From NCBI RefSeq assembly GCF_030272615.1, contig NC_081412.1:672106852-672170851 (forward strand): a stretch of 64,000 nt of DNA, read 5' to 3'. The DNA comes from Cryptomeria japonica. Lineage: Eukaryota; Streptophyta; Pinopsida; Cupressales; Cupressaceae. Below are positions 51,346-61,764 of this stretch, piece after piece. Both the position numbers and the translations under genes were made by a program. Below the pieces are notes generated by a model. It made no database searches, was not told the origin of the DNA, and saw nothing but the letters and a program-made list of their open reading frames with translations. Position 1 is the first letter of the stretch; each line of letters starts with the position of its first letter.

Positions 51346-51460
51346 CATATTTGGTGAGCGCCAAATGGAAAATCCATTCATCACATTTGGCGCATGCCAA
51401 ATAGGGCGAGTGCCATATTTGGAATGCGCCAAATGGCCCACTTTGGGAAACACCAAACCT
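51346..51460. repeat. GCCAAAT/ATTTGGC palindromic subterminal words
   Basis: TTTGGTGAGCGCCAAAT, ATTTGGCGCATGCCAAAT and TTTGGAATGCGCCAAAT follow each other, each an imperfect palindrome. The GGCGCATGCC core is shared with the left subterminal region (11635-11670). They may be transposase-binding sites; this is inferred. Confidence 0.55.
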
Positions 51461-52282
51461 ATGGGTTGGATTTGCCTTGGGCATCCAACCAAAAGGTTTG
51501 GATGACCATTTCAGGCTAGAGACATGTTTTTATCAACACATTGAAAATTTTGATATATTTTTGGTCGTGCTCTTCGCCAGGTTTGCATGTTTTTCAATGA
51601 AGTTAAAAAAAATACCATGGTAAACTTGAGATCCCTCTTATCTATCTAACAATGTAATTCATTTCAAATTTTGATTTCGTTAAGTCTTTCATCTATAATT
51701 TCTTTTCTCAGTGTGTTCGTTTATGTCAAAAACCAACATGCACTATTTTGGGTATAAATTTTTACACGTTCATCAGATTTTGAAAAAAATCACATTTTTA
51801 GAAACTAGACTCCATTCTACACAATTTTAAAAAAAAAATTGAATTTTGATTAGTTTTCAATGATTTTAGGGGGGAGCACGCTCAAATTTTTGTTTTTCAG
51901 GATGTGTCCACTTCAAAAATTAGTAAAAAATCATATACTCATTAAAAAATTAGCTGAAAAATCTGGTATAAACTAAAAGGTGTTAGATAATTTTTCATCG
52001 AAGAGATTTTAAAAATTCAAAAAAAAAGTTAACATTTTAGGGGGGCCACAATAAATGCTATGTTATGTTTTTGCATAAAAACAAGACCACTTTTTGTGGC
52101 CCCCCTTTTTGAAGCCCTTAATCTCCACCATTTTCAAAAAACAATAGTAGTTTAGAAAGTAGACTAGAAGAACTCTGACTCTTGTTCTTGTTGCATCTTC
52201 AAATTTGAAGTGTATCTATCTTCAATTTGTAATTTAAGTTCAAACTTTGCTGATTTCAAAAAAAAAGTGGCATCTTAAGACC
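51461..52282. other. Right subterminal noncoding region of the TIR element
   Basis: This is AT-rich DNA without a gene. It contains TTTTAGAAACTAGACTCC (about 51797), a related stretch at 52131-52170 that also occurs inverted in the second element end at 59648-59690, and a hairpin at 52040-52105. Confidence 0.5.
52040..52105. repeat. GC-rich inverted repeat (11-bp arms)
   Basis: GGGGGGCCACA at 52040-52050 is the exact reverse complement of TGTGGCCCCCC at 52095-52105, with a 44-base loop in AT-rich surroundings. Confidence 0.7.
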
Positions 52283-52312
52283 CCCTTTTGTTACCACAAC
52301 TTGGTGCACATA
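52283..52312 (-). repeat. Right terminal inverted repeat
   Basis: The reverse complement starts TATGTGCACCAAGTTGTGG and matches the left end at 26 of 30 positions. Beyond it come ACTAGAGGG and then the continuation of the copia spacer. Confidence 0.7.
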
Positions 52313-52314
52313 AC

Positions 52315-52321
52315 TAGAGGG
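52315..52321. repeat. Right target-site duplication of the large TIR element
   Basis: TAGAGGG, with TGGAGGG at the left edge (11561-11567). The next bases, AGAAG, are identical to the empty-site sequence in unit 2 (6318-6322). Confidence 0.6.
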
Positions 52322-52654
52322 AGAAGTATTTTAAGTTTAAATATATTTATCTCATCTAATTAAAAAATTGAAATATAAAAATATAGAAAGATATATAAAG
52401 TAGTGATAGAAAATTTAATAATGTAAAACCATGAAAAATAATGTAAAACGGTGAACGAGAAAATTGTAAAACGATGGAAAATAATGTAAAACGACCGACG
52501 GAGATGAACAAGTGGTAGATAGCAACAAAAAAAAGTGAAAGTCAAGGGAAAAGTGACCAACAGACATACATTGTCTGATCGTCTTGCATTAGCTTTTATT
52601 CATTTTCATTCGTAGATTTCAAAAGTTAGATTATGCATCTCATATAGCATATTG

Positions 52655-55600
52655 AAGATGCAAACAACAGTAGTGCCAAAATCAATCAAGGCCAAGGTAA
52701 AAGGAAAAGCCACAATTCTTAAAGAGGAAGAGGCGGTTCTAGAGGAAGAGGTAGAGGTAGATTTGATAAGAGAAATGTTCAATGTTACCATGGTAACAGG
52801 TATGGTCACTTTGAAAGAGAATGCAGATTGAAAGAAGGTAAAAGTGTTAACTATGGTCAAGAAAGTAGTGAGAATCCTCGTGATCACTTATTTTTATCTT
52901 ATGCCAAGGGTGAAAATACTAGTAAAGATGTTTGGTACCTAGATTTTGGATTCTCTAACTATATGACAAAATAATGAGAAGTTGTTTTCAACAAAGGATG
53001 GAAGTCTCAAATCCAAGATCCAACTTGGTGATGATAAATCATTGGAGGTTGTTGCCAAAGGAGCTATGGAGGTCCAAACAAATGAAGGTATAAAGAGTAT
53101 TCATGATATTTATTATACTCCACAATTAAAGCATAATTTTTTAAGTATTGGGCAGCTATGTGAGAAAAATTATAAAGTAGTCTATGAGAATAAGACATGT
53201 ACTATCTATGATAAGAATAAGGGCAATAGTGTGATCATTGTTGTGCCTATGAGAAGAAATAGGATGTCCCCCTTGAAGTTTGGTGAACATAACAACAGTT
53301 TGGAAAATATGGCTTATGAGGATTCAAGTTGGTTATGGCATCTCAGGTATGGACATTAAAATTTCATAGTTTGAAGTTTATAACCTTTCATGCATTAGTT
53401 TCTGGTTTGCCCAAGGTTGAGGAACACAAGGAGGTTTGTGAAGGATGTGCTAAAGGCAAACATGCAAGGGAAAATATTCTAAAGGGAAATGCATGGAGGG
53501 TCCATCGCTCACTTCAATTTGTTCATTCAGACATATATGGTCCTATGTAGACTAAGAGTTTGGGTAAGTCATCATATTTCATCACTTTTATTGATGATTA
53601 CTCATGAAATTGCTGGGTATATTTTTTGAAGGCCAAATATGAGGCCCAAGATACATTCAAGAAGTTCAAAGCCCTCGTAGAAAATGAGAAAGGGTGCAAG
53701 ATAAAATGTTTGATGACTAATCATGGAGGAGAATTTTTCTCAAAGACTTTCCAGAGTTTATTGGGATAAAAATGGAATCAGGAGGTAGCTTACTACTACA
53801 TACACACCTCAACAGAATGGGGTAGCTAAAAGGAAGAATCTTACTATGGTTGAAATGGTAAGGTGCATGTTACAAACCAAGGGTTTGAGCAATTATTATT
53901 AGGGAGATGTAGTTGCTACATCAGTGTACATCCTCAATCATAGCCCCACTAGTACACTCAAAAAGATGACACCTCATGAAGCTTCGTTTGGGAAAAAGCC
54001 TAATGTTAATCTTTTCAAAGTTTTTGGTTGTTTGGCTTATGTGCATGTACCTAATCAAAATAGACAAAAGTTAGATGCAAAGAGTGAGTTGTGTATTTTT
54101 ATTGGGTATAGTGAGAAAATTAAGGCTTATAGATTGTATAATCCCATCACTAATAAGCTTATTGTCTCAAGAGATGTAATTTTTTATGAAGGGGGAGTTT
54201 ATGGTCATCAAAAAGGCCATGTTGAGAAGACAAAATCTATTTTGAATGATGATATAATTTTTGATATTGATCATGAGCAGCCAACTAATGTTTTTGTATG
54301 TAGTGGTTTAACTCCACCAAGAAGCCCTTCATTAGGTTCTTTAGTACCAAGTTCAAGTCTAACTTCTTCTTCAAGTTCTACAAGGAAAGTAAGGAGATTG
54401 AGTGATATCTACCAGAGGACTAGAAATCAAGTACATGAAGAAAACCCAATAGGTGACACAGTGAATTTTTCTTTATTAGCCAAGACTGATTTTGAACCAT
54501 CATGTTTTAAAGACGCATGTACTAATGAGGTTTGGGTGCAAGCCATGGAAGAAGAGATGGATTCCATTCATAGGAATGACACTTGGGAGTTGATAGAGAT
54601 TCCACATGACAAGAAGAAGATTGGCACCACCAAATGGGTCTATAAGACCAAGTTTAGCAGTGACAGGAATATTGAAACACACAAGGCAATATTAGTTTCT
54701 AGAGGCTTCACACAGAAGTATGGAAATGATTATGAAGAGACATTTGCACCAGTAGCAAGACAAGAGACCATTATAATGCTAATTTTATTAGCAGCTTAGG
54801 AGAAGTGCAGGATACATCATATGGACATAAAAAGTGCCTTCTTGAATGGGTACTTACAAGAGGAAGTATATGTGGTGCAACCACAAGGTTTTGAAGTGGA
54901 TGGAATAGAGTATCATTTGTATAGGTTGAAGAAGGCTTTGTATGGCATAAAGCATACACCAAGAGCATGGTATGATAGGATTGATTGATACTTTCAGGAG
55001 AATGGATTCCGTATAAGAGTGATCCTACCCTTTACTAGAAACAAGAAGGTACTGATATTCTAATCATAATTTTATATGTTGATGATCTATTGTATATGGA
55101 TAGTAGTTCTAAGATGAAAGATGAGTTAAAAGTTTCTACGATGAATGAATTTGAGATGAAAGATCTTGGTCTCATGAAATATTTTCTAGGAATGGAGGTT
55201 TACCAAAGTAAGGATGAGATTTTGATTTATCAAACAAAGTATTCACATGATATGTTGAAGAAATTTGATATGATTGATTGTAACCCTACCTCCACTCCAA
55301 GTGCTCATGGAGTTGTCTTGTGTAGAAATGATGGTGCTGATTTAGTTGATGAGATAACTTACAAAAGTATTATTGGGAGCTTGATGTTTCTAACCCACAC
55401 AAGGCCTTATATTGCCTATTCATTTTCACTTGTTTCAAGGTATATGAAAAATCCATCAGAAATATATATGAAAGCAACCAAGAGGATTTTGAGGTATGTG
55501 AAAGGGAATTCAAATTTTGGTATTCATTAATACTCTTTTGAAAAGATGTCTTGTAGGCTTTAGTGATTCAGATTGGGGAGGTAGTATGGATGACCGTAAG

Positions 55601-55995
55601 TCCACATCTGGAAATTATTTCTATTTTTGTTCTTGTTTGATTACATGGAGCTCAAAAAAGAAAAGTATTGTTGCCCTCTCATCTACAGAGGTAGAGAATG
55701 TTGCAATTACCTCAGTAGGTACACAAGCTCTTTGACTCAAAAATATTTTTGAAGAAATTGGAGAAAATCAAATTCAACCTACAGTGATTTATTGTGACAA
55801 TGTCAGTGCCATCAAATCAGCAAAGAATTCGGTTCATCGGAGTAGAACAAATAATTTTGACATGAAATATCACTTCATTCGGGATTCGGTATAGAAGAAG
55901 GAAGTTGAATTCAAGTATATGAATGCTTAGGATCAACTAGGAGATATCTTCACCAAAGCAATTGTGAAAGCTTAGTTTTTGGCACTCCGAGATAA
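52655..55995 (+). pseudogene. Copia gag-pol pseudogene (unit 3)
   Basis: Same domains as unit 2 but more broken. The zinc knuckle has lost its second Cys (CYHGNRYGHFEREC). The protease site reads LDFGFSNYMT. Frameshifts occur near 52970, 53345 and 53758, with a stop at 53548-53550. Integrase retains TPQQNGVAKRKN. Reverse transcriptase is open at 53924-54799, frame-broken near 55010, and open again through YVDDLLYM and DLGLMKYFLGMEV (55090-55530). RNase H contains SDSDWGG and SSKKKSIVALSSTE. The TAG codons at 53900-53902, 54797-54799, 55892-55894 and 55928-55930 sit at the same places as in unit 2, so they pre-date the duplication. Confidence 0.85.
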
Positions 55996-56025
55996 GATTA
56001 TAAGCCCTCTCAGTATCAAGGAGTA

Positions 56026-56383
56026 TAAAGATAAGTGATGCTATTGTTTGGTTAGGAAGCTCCACCATGCATACACCATGATGCACCAATAAAAGAATAG
56101 TCATGCACCGTCAAAGGATTTGAATAGATTTAGGCTATTCTTAGTTTTTAGTTTTTACATTCTTAAAAATAAAGCATGTTTTGCATGCTATTAGTTAAAT
56201 TTAGTTTGGAGTTTATTTTAAGACTATTTATATGCACCCAAGAATGCATGCCGATAGTTGTTTTAGTTTCTTGATTTAGTTTTTATTAAGCAGTAATAGA
56301 GAATTTGTGTGCTGTTAAAAAATTAGGCCACTCTATTTTTATTTTGATTTGTGCTTGTTATATTTCTGCAATTTGATTATTAT
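56026..56383 (+). mobile_element. Partial LTR of unit 3
   Basis: It matches the unit 1 and 2 LTRs from TAAAGATAAGTGATG onward. About 170 bp in the middle are missing between two GTTTTTA words, and the 3' end is replaced by unrelated sequence at about 56383. The preceding polypurine tract is shortened (CAAGGAG for CAAGGGGGAG). Confidence 0.65.
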
Positions 56384-57209
56384 TTTTTATTAGGATAAAT
56401 AGGTTTTGAGGGGACCAGAAACCTTATACAATAGGTTTTGAAGGGACCTAAAACCCACAGATTTTTCTCGGATCTGAAACCAGCAATGGGACCCTGCAGA
56501 GAGGAACACCAAAGATAAACAACAGCAAAGCTACAATCAACTAGACTATAGAGGCACAACAATTGCTAGCCACACACAAAAGAGAGACAAAAAAAACTAG
56601 GTTGGCAACAATAACAGATCTAAACCATCTTATAAATATGAGAAACAAAACATGAGGATTTATCTAGCATCCTTAGCCAAAAAATTGGGTTTTCCCAGGT
56701 TCCCTTAACTAGTAACAGGGTCTCCAGCTCACTAACAGCAAAAACATATCCTAACCAAAAACACACACTAGCCAAACTGGGCCCTTAAAAACTACTAGCA
56801 TCCAGCCTGCCCTTGATAAAATTAAAATACCAAGGGTTTTTCCAGGTTCCCTTGACCAAGAGAGTGGGTTTTAAAAGGCTCCCACAACCTAAAAAAGTGT
56901 TTTATATGACTCCCCCAACCATTGGGCCCTTGAACCCTGCAACAAGCAAAAAGCATAGGGTTTTTCTAGGCTCCCTCAATCTTGAATGAGATTTCAACAA
57001 AGATCCCATAGCCTAACAATAGATCCACCAAACACCATCTTTAACTTCTATGATCAAACACAATACCCAACTCCACCTCTATAAGAGAGAGGTCATCCCT
57101 GAAACAAACCATCTCCACCACAGTAGAAGAAGGTGTCACCTCAATAGACCAAGCCAAGGAAAACCAAAGGTGCTGAGAAAGAAATAGGAGAGAAAGAGTC
57201 ATGGGAGTC
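56384..57209. other. Unassigned noncoding DNA
   Basis: There is a near-duplicate phrase AATAGGTTTTGAGGGGACC / AATAGGTTTTGAAGGGACC (about 56398 and 56441), and repeated words such as AGGTTCCCTT and GGTTTTTC. I see no protein domain on either strand. It may be the remnant of a non-coding repeat, but I cannot assign it. Confidence 0.4.
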
Positions 57210-57387
57210 TGATGCAGAGCATCATGAAAAACCCTTCAAGAACCCCAAATCAACCATGGAGTTCCAATATCAACACATAATCTTCACTTGTATTAGTGGC
57301 ATAATCTGATCATAATCATCATTCTATAGTCCAAAACAATATTATTATCAAAGAATTACACATATATACAGTCAACAACTTGCTTCG
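57210..57387 (-). mobile_element. 3' LTR of the TRIM-like element
   Basis: 178 bp, the left copy of the direct repeat. Its last base in plus orientation is G where the right copy has A, so the canonical TG start on the minus strand is mutated here. Confidence 0.75.
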
Positions 57388-59325
57388 TAGCACTATCTCA
57401 TTCTCCTGATTCAAGGTCATGTTTGTAGATCAATGTTTAATACTAGAATTAGACCTCAAATACTATTGGCCTACAATAGCCATCATTCAGCATTACCTTC
57501 ACACACTTCAAGAGGTCACCATGATGTCCATCAATGACTCTTTCACAAACATCAAGAATCATTCAACAAACTATCCTTTATTAAGTTTAAATAGTCAAAC
57601 TACAACTTTTGACAGTATAGAACTTTGTTACTAATAACTTTCATTGAAGAAATTATCTTTCCAAATTCTCTAGTGGAGATGTAGATAGCTAGTTTTAAAA
57701 AACCATATCGAAACAGTAGCTCGATCCAAAGGTTAATTTGAATGTTATGCCCCCCGTACTGAGACCCATTTTTACTGTCATAAACAACTCAGAAAATTTC
57801 ATTGATTAGCCTACTAGAGCATCAAATTTCTCATAGAATACCAAACCATTCAATCCCAAATGGAATTCATGTTAAATTTCTCTGAATATAGTTTATAATG
57901 AGTGAATAAACATAAATTTCCATTGGTTGAAAGGTAACATATCATTTAAACTTTACCAGAGACTCCATTAATGAGGGTTTTAAAACATATTTTAGAAAAC
58001 CAAGTGGATCTCTTACCATACTCAACAGATGATGTTCAAATTTGTTCTAGAGGTTTTCTAACTCACTACTATACACACTCCAATATATTAGAGGGAATAT
58101 CCAATCCATTTTCCAAGTAAAATATGCATAAAGCAACAATGTAATGTGACTATCAACATAACAATAGATAGAGGGTTACACAAAACATAATACATCTTCA
58201 TTACTTCTTCCAAAACCATTAAAAATATTTGATCTTCATGGTGTATACTTCCTCCCTTGCACACAATTTCATCCATCCCTGAGAAATTACATTCAAATTG
58301 GTGCCAAACACTATGACTGTCACCTTCAACCTGCAGATTGAGTGACAGTTAGAGGCAAACAATTGCTCTCCTTACAAACTCTTCCTCCAAACTTGCCACC
58401 ATGACTCAAATTTGACCATTACATGAAATATATAAGATATTTCACCCTATAACTGATTAACTAACCCTTTAGGACCAAATGGAAACCTTTTACATCAAAT
58501 TTTGCAACTTTTTGCAATGTTGCTTTTTGCAACTTTTTGACAATTTTTGCATTTTAATCCAAATGACCTCAAACCTTTGCATACACATTCTTGACACTTC
58601 ACAAGGGACTAAAAAAATATATTACATCATATTTAACCTCCCATGGGTTATTTTTCCTACTTTGACCCTATTGACCAATATTGACCTTATGAGGACCTAG
58701 GTGGACAACTTCTACAATTTGGCTTTCCATAGCCTTACATTGGTTTCAATTGGACTCAAATGACTTTAATACATAATGAATGACTCAAATGTAATTAAAT
58801 CTCATGTTATAACTTTTAACCTCCTAGAACCTCTTGGTGCAAAGGAGCTCCTGCACCATACTCCCGACTTTGAAAAGTTTCCAAGCCTCTTGGAAACATG
58901 GGTACAATGACCTACAAGAAAAATTTTGAGTGGAATTTTCACCTTTGTCTTCATATTTTCTTCTTTATGCCTCTTTATATTGCTACTTCCTTCTCAAACA
59001 ATCTCTTTGTGACTCCTACCAATGGAGTTTGTAGTGGCTTCCACCCAAGTGCTTTTACCAACCATAAGTCCACCTCTCCATGCTGCATCACCTCACCAAC
59101 AATCTCTATGCCTCACCTAGGAGTTCTCCTCTTTGTCTCTCTCCCTAGGCTTTTGGCAACCAATGGACCATCCCATGGCCCTGGACCATCCCTTTGGTCC
59201 ATGATAGACCTTCCTTATCTTCCTTCTTGCAGCTATATGGACAAGCACCTACAACCAAAACTCATTAGTAACACAAAACAACATCTTGCTTAGCCTAGAT
59301 CTTTTGCTGAGCTCTAATACCAATT
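57388..59325. other. Interior of the TRIM-like element
   Basis: This is noncoding as far as I can see. A 131-codon ORF at 58898-59293 (+) has no recognisable motif and is antisense to the element. TTTGCAACTTTTTG words repeat near 58500-58540. A primer-binding site lies at its right edge. Confidence 0.5.
59309..59325 (-). other. Primer-binding site of the TRIM-like element
   Basis: The minus strand reads AATTGGTATTAGAGCTC beside the 5' LTR, differing from the core TGGTATCAGAGC at one position (T for C). Confidence 0.7.
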
Positions 59326-59503
59326 TGATGCAGAGCATCATGAAAAACCCTTCAAGAACCCCAAATCAACCATGGAGTTCCAATATCAACACAACATCTT
59401 CACTTGTATTAGAGGCATAATCTAATCATAATCATCATTCTACAGTCCAAAATAATATTATTATCAAATCATTACACATATATATAGTCAACAACTTGCT
59501 TCA
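59326..59503 (-). mobile_element. 5' LTR of the TRIM-like element
   Basis: 178 bp, TGATGCAGAGC to TTGCTTCA in plus orientation, the right copy of the direct repeat. Confidence 0.75.
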
Positions 59504-60967
59504 CGGTATGTGTGGGATCATGGTGTGCCAAAACAGGCCCTTAAGTGGCAATGAAATTTAAAAAAATCAGAGTTATGCAACTTGACATGTAAAATTGAAT
59601 AAGCTATGAACATTATTTTTAAAATATGTAAGAAGAGAATCTATAGAAAATTGAATGTAGTTTCTAAGCTACTAGTTGCTTTTTGAAAAAAAAATCCCGT
59701 TTGATGAAAATTTCAAATTTCAATGCAGTGGTACAAAATTTTTAGGAAAAAGATAAGAAGTAGGTGTATGTCTGACCACCCTAATCATAATAATATCATA
59801 ATATTGTTTTATAAGATTTATAATATAAGTATTAGACTCATGTCCGGATGTGACACATATTTTTTTATAATTTTTTATAAAGTAAATAATTATTTATGAA
59901 TTTTTTACTACAACTTTTTAGAAATTCAGAAACTCCTATGTCTGACCACCTTAACTTGGTCAAAACCTTATAAAATTCAATTTTTAAATTTTTTTTCCCT
60001 ATATTAGACGAAGCATAGGATGTGACGCATGTTTCAAATTCAAAAAATGTTATGCGGTTTGAAAGTTATGAGTATTTTTCAATCAGTCTATCAATTAGGA
60101 CTTTTGTCATAATTCAATTAGAAAATAAATAATAATTATTTATTAAAGTTGAAATAAAACAAGCCTTATATTGTTGGAAAGCTGAGAATGTCCTTAAAAA
60201 ACCCTTTTCATTTTATCAATTTTGGCTATAAAAAAAGTCATCAGCCACCAGTGTAAAGTCTGGAAAATCAAGGAATACTGAAGACCACATTTTTTCAGTT
60301 GACTTTCCAGGCTTGTCACTTCCAAGCCAAATCCCAAAGCAAACCCGAACCAAAATATGGAGGGAAAAATTTATGTTTTAAAATCAGATATCTGATTTTG
60401 AAAAAATAAAAAAATATATTTTAGTAAATTGGGCATAACTTTTGCATTTTATATCAAAATTTTGATTTTTTATAGGCATTGGAAAGGTAATTAAGAGCTA
60501 TATGATATGGAATAGGTATAATTTCAATTATTTGTTTTAAAAATAATTATAATTCATTTAAATTCATCCTTCATTTTTAAAACATTAAAAACTCATGACT
60601 TTTTCATATTATTTCCCTATTGCGTGAATTTTTGTAACAATCATCTCAAAATAAACTAAATAAGTAATTAATTAATAATAGAAAATTTATGAATTTTATT
60701 GAGTTCGATAAATTTTGATAAACCATGTTTTCTATGTTTGTTCCTTTCTGCACCTGTCTCTCCTAAACCTATCACTCCACCTATTTGTTTCTTCCTCCCT
60801 CTCTTTTGTCCATATTTATACATCTCTCTCTAGACCTATACCTCATTCAATCTCTCAAGCTCTACAAGGTGCTTATATTTCTACCTCTTCATAATTTCCT
60901 CGTCTATGTCACTCTCTCTTCCCTAAGATCTAGACTAGTCTCTCTACATTTCCTTCTCATCTCTAGC

Positions 60968-61516
60968 AACAAAATTTAGAGGGGACAAGGAGAGGTGTAG
61001 GGAAGTATCAAAAAAAGGAGAGGGAGAGAGATTAATTGGGGGGGAAGAGAGTGTGAGAGAGAGAGCCATAGGTAATTAGGTGGAAGGTGAAGAGAGAGAG
61101 GGAGGGAGTGATTAGGGTGAAGAGAGAATGAGAGGGAGATCTTGAGATTATTATGGGGTAGGAGGAGAGGGGGAGACGGGAAAGTATCAACAAAGAGAGA
61201 AGAGAGATGGGGACAGAGGTGAAGAGAGACATAGAGAGTAATTAGGGGGTGAGGAGAGGGGGAGAGGGAAGTATCTATAAACCCATAGGAGGAGAGAGGT
61301 GATTGAGGGTAATTGAGGGAAAGAAATAATGTGAGAAAGAATTGGGTGTAATTATCGGATAAGAAGAGAGGGAGAAGAGTAAGTATCAACAAAAGGAGAG
61401 AGGGAGAGATGTGGAGAGAGGTGAAGAGAGTGATAGAGAGAGGATAATTAGTAGAAGTAGAGGGGAAGAGGGAAGTATTAACACAGAGATGGACTAGAGA
61501 GAGGGTAATCAGGGGG
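60968..61516. repeat. GA-rich tract with degenerate ~100-bp repeats
   Basis: AAGTATC(T)A-type words start at about 61004, 61183, 61269, 61380 and 61473 within GAGAGAGG-type sequence. It resembles the GA-rich tract at 51063-51345. The ORFs here are low-complexity artefacts. Confidence 0.8.
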
Positions 61517-61745
61517 CTCTCTCCCCATCTCTCCCCCCCTTCCTTTGTTGATACTTCCTCCCTCTCTCTCCCCCTCCCCTTCCCCTAATTACCTTCTCTC
61601 TAGACCTCTCTCTTTGAACCAATCTCCTCATCTCTCCCTCTCTCCCTTTGTTGATACTTTCGCATCCCCCCTCTCCTCCCAACACCTCATTACCCCCAAC
61701 TCTCTCTAATTCTCTCTTCCCCAAATGTCATCTCTCTATCATACC
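61517..61745. repeat. CT-rich tract, inverted relative to the GA-rich tract
   Basis: Strand composition switches abruptly to CTCTCTCC words. TTTGTTGATACTT occurs at about 61543 and 61647, which is the reverse complement of the AAGTATCAACAAA words in the GA-rich tract. The two tracts form a large imperfect inverted repeat. Confidence 0.8.
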
Positions 61746-61764
61746 TATCCTTGCCTCTAACTTT

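Larger units (their letters stand above)
11569..52312. mobile_element. Large (~40.7 kb) TIR-bounded DNA element with nested insertions
   Basis: The first 30 bases, starting TATATGCACGAAGTTGTGG, match the reverse complement of the last 30, starting TATGTGCACCAAGTTGTGG, at 26 of 30 positions by eye. The insertion splits the tandem copia array precisely, and the uninterrupted sequence can be read at 6306-6322. Inside are a transposase-like pseudogene, a second multi-exon gene, 359-bp tandem repeats and a 10-bp-word satellite. About 12.7 kb of the length is later nested retroelements (7.6 kb gypsy type, 6.3 kb copia, 0.8 kb solo LTR and 2.3 kb truncated LTR element together give about 17 kb), so the element proper is roughly 23-24 kb. 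The superfamily is uncertain: a 7-9 bp duplication would fit Mutator-like or hAT elements, but the transposase-like protein does not obviously match either. Confidence 0.7.
52316..56383 (+). mobile_element. Tandem copia-derived unit 3
   Basis: It resumes the AT-rich leader at the exact point where unit 2's flank was interrupted, then follows the unit 2 order: Gag tail, protease, integrase, reverse transcriptase, RNase H and LTR. Homology stops near 56383, within or just after the LTR, so its right flank is lost. Confidence 0.75.
57210..59503 (-). mobile_element. TRIM-like non-autonomous LTR element, 2.3 kb
   Basis: Two direct repeats of exactly 178 bp (57210-57387 and 59326-59503) start TGATGCAGAGCATCA and end TTGCTTCA/G in plus orientation, which is TG...CA on the minus strand. 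Next to the right copy the minus strand reads AATTGGTATTAGAGCTC, close to the methionine-tRNA primer site. The two repeats differ at about 10 of 178 positions by hand. The 1938-bp interior has no gag or pol motif. No target duplication is visible (GAGTC left, CGGTA right). Confidence 0.75.

Noticed and set aside
11569..52312. Helitron or CACTA element
   Set aside because: Helitrons lack terminal inverted repeats and target duplications, and CACTA elements begin CACTA with 3-bp duplications. The ends here fit neither.
56384..57209. LINE or gene fragment on the minus strand
   Set aside because: No reverse transcriptase, endonuclease or other domain could be read in any frame; left as unassigned.
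58898..59293. 131-codon ORF in the TRIM-like element
   Set aside because: It has no motif, is antisense to the element and has the low-complexity composition of surrounding noncoding DNA.
60976..61724. ORFs rich in Ser, Leu and Pro or Arg, Glu and Gly (138 and 71 codons)
   Set aside because: They are products of GA/CT low-complexity sequence.
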